64,000 bases of DNA. Origin: Lineus longissimus (Eukaryota > Nemertea > Pilidiophora > Heteronemertea > Lineidae). Under the pieces are notes generated by a model. The model did no database searches. It saw only the letters and a list, made by a program, of their open reading frames with translations, and was not told the origin of the DNA. Both the position numbers and the translations under genes were made by a program. The stretch spans positions 7,838,953-7,902,952 of the forward strand of contig NC_088324.1 of assembly GCF_910592395.1 (NCBI RefSeq), given 5' to 3'. Positions 12,295 through 22,900 of the stretch are shown here, one piece after another. The first letter of the stretch is position 1; each line of letters opens with the position of its first letter.

Positions 12295-12560
12295 CTGTCT
12301 GCACATTACTACTGGTACGCAGATATGTCAGCGAGGCAGACAAGACCTGAACACTGCCACTGCTTCACAAGTGTAGCACTGATATTGCTTCAAAGCAAAA
12401 CTTAAGTCTGCATATAATTACCGGTATGCAGATTTGCCCGTAAGGCAGAAAAGACCTGAAGACAGCCACTGCTTTAGGAGTGTAGCAAGGATATTGCTTT
12501 AAAGCAAAAATGATGTTTGCACATAATTACTGGTATGCAGATGTGCCTGTTCGACAAAAA
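12295..12560. repeat. ~115-125-bp tandem repeat, same family as at 8.0-8.4 kb
   Basis: Two to three units with ACTGGTACGCAGATATGTC, GAGGCAGACAAGACCTGAAC and GTGTAGCACTGATATTGCTTC. Its position beside a satellite fragment repeats the arrangement seen at 7.85-8.4 kb. Confidence 0.75.
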
Positions 12561-12574
12561 GACCCTGAACGCTA

Positions 12575-12695
12575 CCAAGCGACACTAATTTACAAAGGAT
12601 GTGAAAGAGTTAACCGTTTGATGAAATGCAACATAACTATCAGGTAATCGCCCTCTGAACTGGTGATAATCGGACTGACCTGAAATTCTCATTGA
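12575..12695 (+). repeat. Isolated fragment of the 1.6-kb satellite
   Basis: GACACTAATTTACAAAGGATG through CCTGAAATTCTCATT matches satellite unit positions ~1372-1482 with few differences. It lies 4.7 kb from the array edge. Confidence 0.85.
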
Positions 12696-13058
12696 CTGAT
12701 CTTGGGCTGATTACTAAGGAGGACGAAGGTGTGGTAGCTGTTGTCTTTTCCAGTCTGTGCCATCAGATGGAGCTGGACAGGACCAATTTTCATTGATAGA
12801 ATTTTCTTCTAAACAAAATAAACAATGATGCGGAACGGTCCCCTGGCTTTTCCACACCTAGATAATCATCTGCCAAATATGAAGACAATAGGCAAATACG
12901 AAGCTGTTTTAGAAACAAGTGCTATAAGCAGATCACTGGTCTGAAATGCAATACAGACACCCATCACGTTTGCTCAGACTCTGTGAATAGTGGTCAGTAC
13001 CTTCAGTCCACACAGGGAACTCCTGCTGTTCTTCATCACAAGATGCCTTGGATGTGTA

Positions 13059-13178
13059 TCAATGTGATGAAATACTAAACACCATCTCCAGATAATCAGC
13101 CGAGTCCGCTGTCAGAGGTGATTTGATGTTGAGCCGATTTTTGTTCATTATTTCGGCAGGAATCAAGTTGTAATCTAT
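13059..13178 (-). pseudogene. Minus-strand exon, 3' part (split by an inserted element)
   Basis: Minus strand reads DYNLIPAEIMNKNRLNIKSP then LTADSADYLEM up to a GTGTTT donor. It is homologous to the exon at 10282-10445 through LIPAEIMNK. The 5' half of the exon lies at 13618-13770, across the inserted inverted-repeat element. Confidence 0.45.
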
Positions 13179-13617
13179 AGTCGTAGTTCCACCTATCATA
13201 AAACCCTGTGTTTTTTCAAGACCTGTGTCTTCGCCGTGTGTCAAAAAACCCGGGGCGCACTTACACCTATCAGTGGTGTTAGATAATGGTTAATAGCCCC
13301 GGCGACAGGCGCGCTGTTGGTAGGGAACTCTCCTGTGTTTCTTTCATGTTGGATGGGAATTTTGCATGCGCAATACCGAGGCAACTACACAGCGCCATCT
13401 GTCGCCGGATCTTAGAACTTGCAATTGCCGTGTCTATTCAGATTCCACCTATCGAAAAACCCGTGTTGAACACGGGTCTAAATTAGCCCCCGATTAGCCC
13501 CATCGAGCTCGATGGGGCTAATAGACACGGGGATTTGACACACGGGTCTATTTAGACACGGCAATTCATAGGTGTAAGCGCAAAAGACACGGGGATTTGA
13601 TAGGTGGAAGTACGACT
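13179..13617. mobile_element. 439-bp inverted-repeat element (MITE) inserted in an exon
   Basis: Terminal inverted repeats AGTCGTAGTTCCACCTATCA and its complement (ending TGGAAGTACGACT) differ at one base. Flanks are TAT on both sides, a 3-bp candidate target duplication. The interior is rich in subterminal repeats of ACACGGG and TTTGATAGG, with a perfect palindrome CCCCATCGAGCTCGATGGGG at 13499-13518. No transposase is encoded. Confidence 0.82.
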
Positions 13618-13770
13618 TATGTCAGCCAGGTTCAGAGACATGAATTTTACTTCACGCTGTATGAGACTGCATACTTCTTTGCCTGACTGAAGGGCAAGAA
13701 ACTTCAACGCTTTTGACAGCTTTTGGACTAGGTGATGGAATGAAGAACCATTTTCTTACCCGAAATATTT
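13618..13770 (-). pseudogene. Minus-strand exon, 5' part (split by an inserted element)
   Basis: Minus strand reads SSFHHLVQKLSKALKFLALQ, then SGKEVCSLIQREVKFMSLNL and ADI up to the element. Removing the element and one TAT copy fuses this in frame to DYNLIPAEIM. The frame is open back to a TAA near 13770. Confidence 0.45.
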
Positions 13771-14090
13771 GCTCCTTCAAAAGTTAACTGAATCCCTCTT
13801 TAGGTTACACACACAGACCTTTATGTAACGGACACATGTTTCTTCATGTATGTTGTATCTCTCCATCTCATCTTCCTTAAAACCGTGCAGGCTGAAAAAT
13901 AACTCAAACTATTAGAATGCCTGAAATTTTAACACGAAAGGAATCATTTCAAAATGCATGCTTTACAGCGCAGTGTAATTCTCACGAAACAACAAACTTG
14001 CCACAGAGGCAAATTGGGCATCTAATTATCAGTGCCCTCTATCATGTTATGTTGGACCTACCTACTATATTGGTCCCCTGTTGCACCTAC

Positions 14091-14270
14091 CTAGTCAGTG
14101 GATATTTCCCAGGTCAAACCAAACTGCTTCGTCATTTCACTGTAGGGTGCAGAGGCCCTCTTGGACAGCCTCTGATAATTCAAGTTCATATTTAAATTGA
14201 AACCAGCTTCAGTTCTGTTCTTTGTGGCACTGGCAACATGACCGGAAAGAAAAAATATATTTCTTGGCGA
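14091..14270 (-). pseudogene. Coding-like minus-strand fragment
   Basis: Minus strand reads ATKNRTEAGFNLNMNLNYQR, then LSKRASAPYSEMTKQFGLTW and EISTD before a stop. The composition is protein-like. It may belong to the same decayed gene. Splice sites are less clear. Confidence 0.3.
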
Positions 14271-14761
14271 GTCCCCAGCCCTACTCACAGCAGGTGTTCA
14301 GATGCGAGTGCATCCTAGTTAGCAATAGTTTTCCAGACCTCTGTGACATCCCTGTCCTCCAGTCTTAAAACCATGCTGAAGCAGAAGGCTAAAAGCATTA
14401 GGACGATCATAAATTTTTAAGGCTATTACACATGAAAGTTTCTGTCACTTGGTCATCCTGCTGGCATTCATCCTTTTATTATCATTATAGCAGAGGCAGC
14501 TACATTGAAGATATGTGGCTAGGCATCCTGTCACAGACTCGTCCTCACTGTCACTGGCTTATTTTGATGTTGCCAAGTTTGTACAGTCGGTCTATAAATC
14601 CAATATGGTGCCAACTTCACGTTGTCCTTGGCCCAACAACAAATATTTGTTCATGTGTTGGCAATTAAGTTGTCACTATCACATGTCCAATGACTGGCAT
14701 TACTGTTTCGCAAACAGGCAAGAAATAAGTCACAGCTTTTTGACAGTTCGTCAGTCAATAC

Positions 14762-14868
14762 TTAGCTTGATGCCAAACGAAACCGCTTTGTCTTTTTCAA
14801 CAGTAATATAGCATCGGGTCTCTCTTGGACAACCTCGGTGACAGCCACGCCCCTGATCTTGAAACAGG
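14762..14868 (-). pseudogene. Coding-like minus-strand fragment
   Basis: After acceptor GATCTTTTTCAG the minus strand reads CFKIRGVAVTEVVQERPDAI then LLLKKTKRFRLASS and a stop. Same orientation as the other fragments. Not recognised. Confidence 0.3.
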
Positions 14869-15129
14869 CTGAAAAAGATCTTGAAGCATTTAGAATTGTC
14901 ATGCAAGTAATTTGTAGGCCATTACTGAACGTAAGTTTCTTTGATATCATGCTGAAAGGTACATCTTCTCAATATCTAATCAAGGTAGCATATCTGATAA
15001 GACGCCCAGCTACCAAGGCATTTTGTAAAGACTTCAGGTTCTAGTTTCTTCCCCTTGTCCTTGTCATTCATTGGCTTAAATTCAAATACTGAGGTAAAGT
15101 TTAAGTTGACCAATTGTAAACACATTGTA

Positions 15130-15235
15130 CCATTCTCATCAACTGATTAACCCTGCTGGCTACCACGCAATAAGGCCCGGGCTTGATCCCACAGAGATTC
15201 TTCGGCACACCTCTCAAGCCAGCATGAGCTTCGTT
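15130..15235 (+). mobile_element. Degenerate tRNA-derived SINE head
   Basis: CTGGCTACCACGCAATAAGG followed by CCGGGCTTGATCCC resembles the SINE-1 head (B-box-like GGTTCGATCC). Fragments resembling its 3' part (AAACCCAATTGG, CAGAGCGAATGCTGAA) lie at 15695-15840. Confidence 0.4.
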
Positions 15236-15242
15236 CTTCCGC

Positions 15243-15434
15243 TCAGGTCATTTGCATCAAGTCTGCAAACGGTGCTCCCAAGATAGCCGTACCTTTGCGT
15301 AAATCTGCTGTCAGAATGGTGGTAGATGTATCTACTGTCCTCACTCTGTCATTCTTACGTCTCCCTTTGGCGCTGTCCTTGGTTACTACGTCATCACTTG
15401 GCCCAATCTTACGGCTCCCGCTCTGTAAGGTCAT
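15243..15434 (-). pseudogene. Possible minus-strand coding fragment
   Basis: 63-residue open frame with GPSDDVVTKDSAKGRRKN and TTILTADLRKGTAILGAPFA. Low confidence: it could be chance or an upstream piece of the decayed gene. Confidence 0.22.
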
Positions 15435-16303
15435 TACGCGTCCCTCTGGTCAACTATACATGGACCAGATCATGGTCTACAGCATAGCCTGGAAAAGTAG
15501 TACAGTTCTCATTATATATAACTTGGCAGAATTTCGTGACATTATGAAAACACAATGAGATTAAGTGTCAGCTCCCGTTTTTTGTTCAGAAACTATTTTT
15601 TGTCATTTTCGACATCAAACTTCAAAGTTATAAGGTGTAATGTATCTGACCAATCACATCAAGAAGCCAGATGGCCAAAGATGGAGTTACTAGGATGATA
15701 AACCCAATTGGTGGGGCACAATTGACAAAAACATCCAGCATCTCCCTTTGATTGAAGGAAGATGGAATAGGCCTACTTTCTGGAGAATAAACCCTCCTAG
15801 TCCAGAGCGAATGCTGAAATCAAAGTACAACATCCAGAAGCTTCTCCATATCTATCCCTCAACTAGAGAACACTTCTTCATGTTATGTAACTGGACCATA
15901 GATATGCTAGATAGAAACGCGGGTTAGAACACACTTTTTCATCTCAAACCTGAAGAGAAAAAAATGACTGCAGTCCCCCACCCGCTAGAATCTGTTCTTT
16001 TTCCCCATTCTTTCCTGCTAAAGTGCTAGGCTTCGTTCCCACGAAATCCATACAGTCAATCCCAATGCATGTTGTTCATGCACACAGCAAACACGTGCTA
16101 CGTGCTTCGCAGTGCATGCAAAATGGAAGCTATCGCATTGGACTGGTCAGTTTCAACATGATTTTCACCATCAAAAATGGCAAAACTCTCCACGTACTAC
16201 AGTTCATCAGATGCAGAATTACACACAGAACAAGAATGCTTGGCTCCGGCACTTTGGTGAGTATCATAGAACATAGAATCGTATGTTTTTTTATAAAAAA
16301 ATT

Positions 16304-16345
16304 CGCCGCCACGTGCGGCGCGCACGTGCGGCGCGCACGTGCGGC
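16304..16345. repeat. 13-bp GC-rich tandem repeat with CACGTG cores
   Basis: Three copies of CACGTGCGGCGCG in an otherwise AT-rich region. CACGTG is the palindromic E-box core, but function is not shown. Confidence 0.7.
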
Positions 16346-17559
16346 CTGAACGCCACCGTCAAAATTTTTGCCAACCGCACAAAATTCCTTTATTTTTGGC
16401 CCGATAAGGCAAGAAACGCAAAAACATCGGAATATGGATGAGCTTAGATACCTAAAATATGAACTTACCATCCAAAAGTTGTCTTTATTGACGAAATAGA
16501 GGTAAAATCAGAGAATTAAACGGAGACGTTTCGAAACATGAATCAGAATGCCGCCGTCCTGGAGTCAGACGATCGTCTGATTAGATGGATTACGTCATTA
16601 TCATCAAGCTCCGCACCACTAATTGGACCAATCAGAGCGAATCGCACACGAAAATAGTACTTAAAAAAACTATAACGTCATTTCGACAATTGAATAACAA
16701 CCGCTACTTATTTGAAAAATCGTTTTTTATTGTTTAGTGATTTTTTCAAATGGCTGATTCTAATAATTGGTGAAGTTTGGTGCAAATCACTATACGCCAA
16801 AATATGGCCGATTTACACATTGCGTTCATACATCAATTCTGGGGTCACCCCAGGTCAAATTTTACCATTTGACCCCCCCAAAAAAAACTTCAACCCCCAA
16901 ACCCTGAAATTATTGTGGTCAGGATATGACAAAAATCACACAGGTTAGTTCTCTGAGCCAAGGAAAGATTATGTCCAGTTGAGATTAATTTTTAGAAAAA
17001 AGTTATGGGCGAAAACGTTAAAAGGAAAATGGCTTAAAATCTATTAGTGATGTGTAGCCATCAGCATTCTCCAAGCGTTGTCAATGGTGATCAATAAAAA
17101 CATCGTTGCCAAGCCTGTCTCAATCGACCTACGGACTATGTGACAATTTCAGCGGGTGCATATAAGTTGGACATTTGGCCCGTCGCCCAGGAGATTGTAT
17201 CATCAGGCGGATGGGGCGAACATGCGGAGCAATTTTTCGGCGGCAATTAAAAAAATCCGGTGTATTACTTAGACCCTAAATCAAATTTCTTTCCCTGTTG
17301 ATTTTTCTCTGTCACCTTTCCGAATTCAGGATATTCCGAAAAAAAATTTGAGAGCGTCTTTCACCGTCATTCATCAATGAATAGCGGGACGAATAGTTGG
17401 TTGTGACAATGTCTTTTATGACAGGCCTTAAGCCTTGTCCATTCAAAAATTTGACAGCGTTTGCTACGAATGGCGCTCGTTCTTGATTAATTCTCTCCGA
17501 GCCCGCCCAGTTCTTCTCCTTAAGTCAACATGAGAGACACAGTTCTGAGGAAACAAGGC

Positions 17560-17760
17560 ATTTCCGGCCTAGACTCCTATTCTGCCCATTTCGTCATCCT
17601 GATCGTCCTTCGGGCGACAGCGTGAAGCCGGTCCACTGCGTCCGGAGTGTAACAAGGAATCTCCGGCCGAGACTCCCATGCTGTCCATTTCGTCATCCTG
17701 ATCGTCCTCCGGGCGACAGCGTAAAGCTGGTCCACTGCGTCCGGAGTGTAACAAACACCT
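17560..17760. repeat. 100-bp tandem duplication
   Basis: GTCCACTGCGTCCGGAGTGT recurs at 17631 and 17731, preceded in both by CATTTCGTCATCCTGATCGT. Both copies are ~90% alike by eye. Unusually CpG-rich for the neighbourhood. Confidence 0.85.
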
Positions 17761-19582
17761 GAGCCATTTCTAACATTTCCTCCGTATTGGCCGAAAAAAA
17801 GCGCAAAAACAAGTGCCCCCAATCAGAGCATTTGAGTGCAGGGTCGGAGGAGCGATTCCTTAGGATGTGGAGTTTAGGATGGGCAAAATCTGGAGTTCGC
17901 GCGTTGATGGCTTCAAGGTTCTCCGCGTTTTATAAGCTTATAGTAAGATAGATTTTACGCCTGGTCCCGGAATTAAAAAAACGTGAGTTTGATATTGGTG
18001 CTAATTTCCTTGATCTCGTATAGCCAGGGCCAGGGGCCGTGTCTCGATATCTTTAATATTTTTTGATATGGCACAAGGAATGTCTTCTGGACTGATCAAG
18101 AATGACAACTGTTTCTGCTGGAAACTTTGCTGGACAGTTTAGAGACAGATATGTTCGCCAGAACCTCCGCCAGCTGGTTATGGGGATGAGTTAGTTATAA
18201 CTTCTGCAGTATTCATGATCTGTCGCATTGCGTTAGGTGGTATAGCATCAGTAAGTATACGAGTACAAGTCCTTGTAATGCAAGTATTCCAGAGTCATCC
18301 ATGTCTCCCAAGGAAGAATCAACTTGAGACAAATGTCATTATCTGACTATCACATCAAAGACTGCAGGAAGAAGATGAATATGTGGACGTTTGCACTTCC
18401 TTCCGCAGGGGATGCTTTTTTAAAGCAACTTATGTTCATGTGACTGCTGTCCCACAAGGCGGTCCCAGGCTGGTGTATATAAACTTGCCACAGTTTTGCA
18501 GCTCCTAAGACAAAACCGACAAAACCTTTGTCTAAACCACCGCATATAAAGCTACACTCCGGACATAGTGGATTGGCCTTGGAAGTATGAACGGTCGATA
18601 TGGAACGCCTCGGGAATCTCACGGCATTGGGTCAGAATGCACATGCGCAAAGATGATTGAGTGCACATTGGGTGGACGGAGATGTTATTTTTCTGAATAG
18701 TACTGTATGACGCCGGGGAACAATGTTTCCCGCACAGAATTGTTTGAGCATCAACACCTGAAAAAGGACAGAAGATATGGTGGGACGTAGGACGGGGTCC
18801 ACCACGATATTATTCCCAAGGTGGGACAGAGGATACTGACAAAGTAAATGTTTCAACAAAGTCTCGATTGTGATGGGTGGGTAATTACTTCATCAGTTCA
18901 AAATCCCTCATGTGGCCAAAATTACTGTAGACCTGCTAACTTTCAGTTTACATAACATCGCTATCACGACAGCCATCGAATGCGAATAAAAAACAACAAC
19001 GGATCTTAGGTAGCCCCTTTAAGAAATATCGTCTGCGTATCCTGCTTGCCTGCTACTTGAACTTTGTTCTGCGTGCTCTACCTATCTCCCCTCAAGAGAT
19101 ATGGGCCGACCTATGCTAAGCTCCGCAATGATAACTCCAAGCTAGTACGTGAAATTTGAACCAACAGGCAATAGCGCTAGGGTCGGGCTTAGCAAATGCG
19201 TCCTACCTTCGTGTTAATTTCACATGCTATAAAATTGGTTGCGCTATTAGTCGGAACATACCATTGTTTTAATTTCACTTTGGAATTCCTGCCCACCACG
19301 TGCGGTGAAGGAATCTCAATTTTAAAATAACCGGATACTTTTTTCATCTCGAGAATTTGATTCAGAAGGTTTGAGAACAAGTAGAGTGAAGTCGTTTGGA
19401 AAAAGATGTAATTCCCTTTAGTTCTCTTGCAAGTTTCTTTACTTATCCGGTGGATATCTTCCGGCGACATTTTATCACACATCATGATTCATAGGATTTT
19501 GTAACAGTTTGGAGGCGTTCATTTTCAAAAAATTGTGTTTTTGTGATACATTTTTACGGATTTCTAACCTCAGACTTCAGAC

Positions 19583-19916
19583 ATGCGGCCGGGCGGTGTC
19601 TCTATGGTCGCCATGGAAACGGATAGCAAACGCTTATGTTTCGTGGTTTTTTTAATACTTTGTATAACGCAAGTGACTACGGCGCAGGGTTCTGAACGAA
19701 AATTAGGCCGAGTAATCAGCCAATTTGATCCTGTCCGTGCGCTGAAGGACATTCCCCAGGGGTCCGCCTCCCTTGCCTTTGTTTTTGACATAACAGGGTC
19801 CATGTATGACGATTTGGTTCAAGTGATAGAAGGAGCTGCGAGGATTCTTGCGACCACTTTGGCCCGTCGGGAGAAACCACTATATAATTATGTGCTAGTC
19901 CCATTTCACGACCCAG
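19583..19916 (+). CDS. HMCN1: Hemicentin exon 1: start, signal peptide, vWA beginning
   Basis: Encodes residues 1-111. The ATG at 19583 opens a frame with a hydrophobic core ([18 protein letters not shown], about residues 17-34), read as a signal peptide likely cut near TTA-QG. Met8 and Met11 are alternative starts and would keep the signal. The MIDAS-type metal-site motif DITGSM lies at residues 69-74, followed by [11 protein letters not shown] as in vertebrate hemicentins. The exon ends CCCAG|GTAGGT in phase 1. No TATA box or initiator is evident just upstream. A CTTCAG two bases before the ATG could be an acceptor for an upstream 5'UTR exon; this is inference. Confidence 0.95.
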
Positions 19917-22900
19917 GTAGGTTCAAAACTAAAGAAATTCCTACATCCTGTTAACCCTTTTAATCCTGTGTTTCTGCCTCTTACATCCTGTCATTATTAA
20001 AGGTCAACCTGAACTGCTTATGTAATTGATGTGGCTCGCTTTTTGCCACATAATGTCACAATCATTAAATATAGTTACTGAGGACATTGTCACACCCTTG
20101 CCAGCTGAGGAGTAGTGGATGAGATTAATTGCCGGGAAGACACTAATGATACATATATATTACCAGGTTACACAATTTGTAATAGATTTCTGAAGAAGAC
20201 CCTATGAAGAAATTGCTATTCTTAACTAGGCCTTTACATCCAAAAGTTTAGACCAACACTCTGAAAAATAAGTCGCCCAATACTAGTGTCTTTATCACAC
20301 ACTTTAACATCTTAGGGGCCCGTCGACGTAGATTTACGTCTTTAATGACCAAATGTTCGGTGCCCAACGACGTAGCTCTACGTCATGGCACAGGGGTCCG
20401 TCCCATGGACTGGTGCAATCGTCTCTTTCAAATTATGAATTCCTCCATCAAAAGAATGCCCTTACTTCATCAGTCTGTGTGCGCATTTAAGATCTCTCAC
20501 AGAATGTTTTTTTACAAAGTGGTAAAATGGGAAGGATATTTTGCAAAACCCATGGACACCCAAGGTGGTTAATGGCATTGTCACAACTTGAGGACATAGT
20601 CACAATCTAGTCTCCTATCATTTGGATACCATTCCTTCTATTCCTTGGCTAGCGCTGGCATCCGCCAGACTTTAAAGGGAGACTATAGGCAGGAGCTATT
20701 AAAGGAAAATTAGAGATATCAACTACAGTAGAACCTCTCTATTAAGGACCCCCTCTGGTCTGACAAGTGCTGTCCTTAATAGAGAGGTGTTCTGATTAGA
20801 GAGGTCAAATGGAATGGAAACAACATATTTGGGACCAAAACTAGTGTCCTTAATAGAGAGGTTGTCCTTAGTAGAGAGGTGTCTACTAAGGGGGGTTCCA
20901 CTGTATATCGTCTATTATTTGATTAGGTAACAAATAAACTTTTCTGATCCGTTCAAATTTTGTTTTCATACCTTACGGAAAATCCTTTTCCGTAATATTA
21001 CTTTGAAGGCGGGAATTTGAGAAAATCCTTTTCCGTAAGGTATGAAAACAAAATTTGAACGGATCAGAAAAGTTTATTTGTTAGGTGGTTTAAAAACCAC
21101 CTAGCAGATTTGATTGCTTGTCAGCCAGACAAGGATGCTTTTATCAGATGAGAATTAGGGAAAGCTGTGTCACCTAGGGGGTCATCACGCTCCATCGGTT
21201 CCCCCTGACTTAAAGGGGGACTATAGGCAGGAGCAGAGGGGCTAATTTGGCCATCTCCAGGTGACTAATATAGACAGTAAGGGCCCTGGGTCATGTCAGA
21301 TTCAGCACTATTCCTCGTACAAGCGGGAATCATTTCGACGTACTGTGAGATATAAGAGACCCCTATTGGCGACTTCGTGTAACTTTATCTTGCCTGCCTA
21401 GCTGCTGCCTATATTGTCCCTTTAAAAATCATGGCTGCATGGCTGGAGAATCAAGACGTTTGCGAGAAATATCGAACTGTTTTTTTCCATTACGTGGGTT
21501 AGTCTAAAATATTATTTCCCGGTGCAGCGCATAATAATAGTGCGCACATTTAAGCGTGGTACTCCTTTAAAAAATTCAATAGAGCGCTTTATACAGCAAT
21601 ATATGCTGCATCAAATTATCATTACAGCTTCATATCTTTCACTGACCTGACTTGGTTGAATAAAAGAAGGTATCTGACTTTCTTATTCATAAGTAGGCGG
21701 CAATGACACTTATTAAATAACTATCAGACGTTTTTTACGCTCGAACAATCAGTCTGAGTGATTGTACTTGTAGTCTTTGTCATGTAATGAGGTATTCTTG
21801 TACATTATATATCGGTGTTAAAGGTCAACGCGGTTTGTTAAAAGTTAAAAATTTGAAATTGAATTTGAAAATTTCCACTTGCGTTCATGCATACTGAATA
21901 TAAGTCTCAACATTGCTGTTGTGTAGACAGTAAACAAGTACTATGCATACCAAGTTGCAGCAAATTTGCATGCATGTTAGCCGCACTATGGCATTATGTA
22001 ATATGACTGCAGTTCTATTTTCCTGGACCAACGGCATACCCCTTTAACCCTTGCAGTGGTCTAGTTGGCCTGTTGAGCAATGTCAATTTGATGAAATGAT
22101 TTTTGAAATAAACTTAACACTTTCGGCGCCAAAGTGAAAATAATGGTCACGGGATGTTCTACTTAACTCATATTTCTCACTTGGTGGAGCCTTCTCCTTG
22201 CCCTGGCATAGATACTAGTAAAGATACAAGGATTTACGACTTTAAGGCCCTTTCAAATCGAGCCAAGAGTTTTAGTTCCTTGAAAGTCACGCTAGTTTGT
22301 CTAGACTCTCCATGGGTCAAACCTGGGCCCATTGCGTGTGGTAGCCAGCGGTGTTTTTAAATCGTGAGAGGCTATGAGCTCCCCAACTTTAAAATAGGTT
22401 TCATCCAGGACAAGTAATATAAGAGTACAACTAACCCATCATAGCAAACAGGTAAACAGTAACACTGTATTCCTTGTCAGTTCCAGCAAGTTATCGCTTT
22501 ATTAAACCGGTGATGCATCTAAATATTGGCTCCATAATTATCACTTCATATCTCATCTTAGCCTCGACTAACCGAAGGAGGCTAATAACTGCTAATGAAA
22601 CCTGTGAGGTTTGGCGCCAGGAGAGCAACACCCCTTGGCTGTTTAATCGTTTTGTAAGATATTTATTTGTAATCAAAACCTCAGATGATTTTTATGCGAT
22701 GTGTACTATTTGCTAATCAATCACTCAGTGTTCGAAGGGTGTTTGTGCCCGTGTGTGTTGGCTATCTTGTACAAAACACTTGGTGTGGTGGCTTGGGCTC
22801 TCAACTGGCGCCCTGGCTTCAACCCACTATCGGAGTTCAAAAGTTGAGGGTCAAGATGCTATCCCAAATGTTAGAGGATGATCACAGTGTAGGTTAGTTA

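Larger units (their letters stand above)
15560..19560. other. Intergenic/upstream region without a supportable gene
   Basis: No convincing exon on either strand. It holds a GC-rich 13-bp repeat at 16304-16345, a 100-bp tandem duplication at 17560-17760 and AT-rich stretches. The last kilobase is the presumed hemicentin upstream region. I see no certain TATA box. Confidence 0.5.

Noticed and set aside
17577-17822. 81- and 61-residue minus ORFs at the 100-bp duplication
   Set aside because: They follow from the CpG-rich duplication; no splice sites, no domain.
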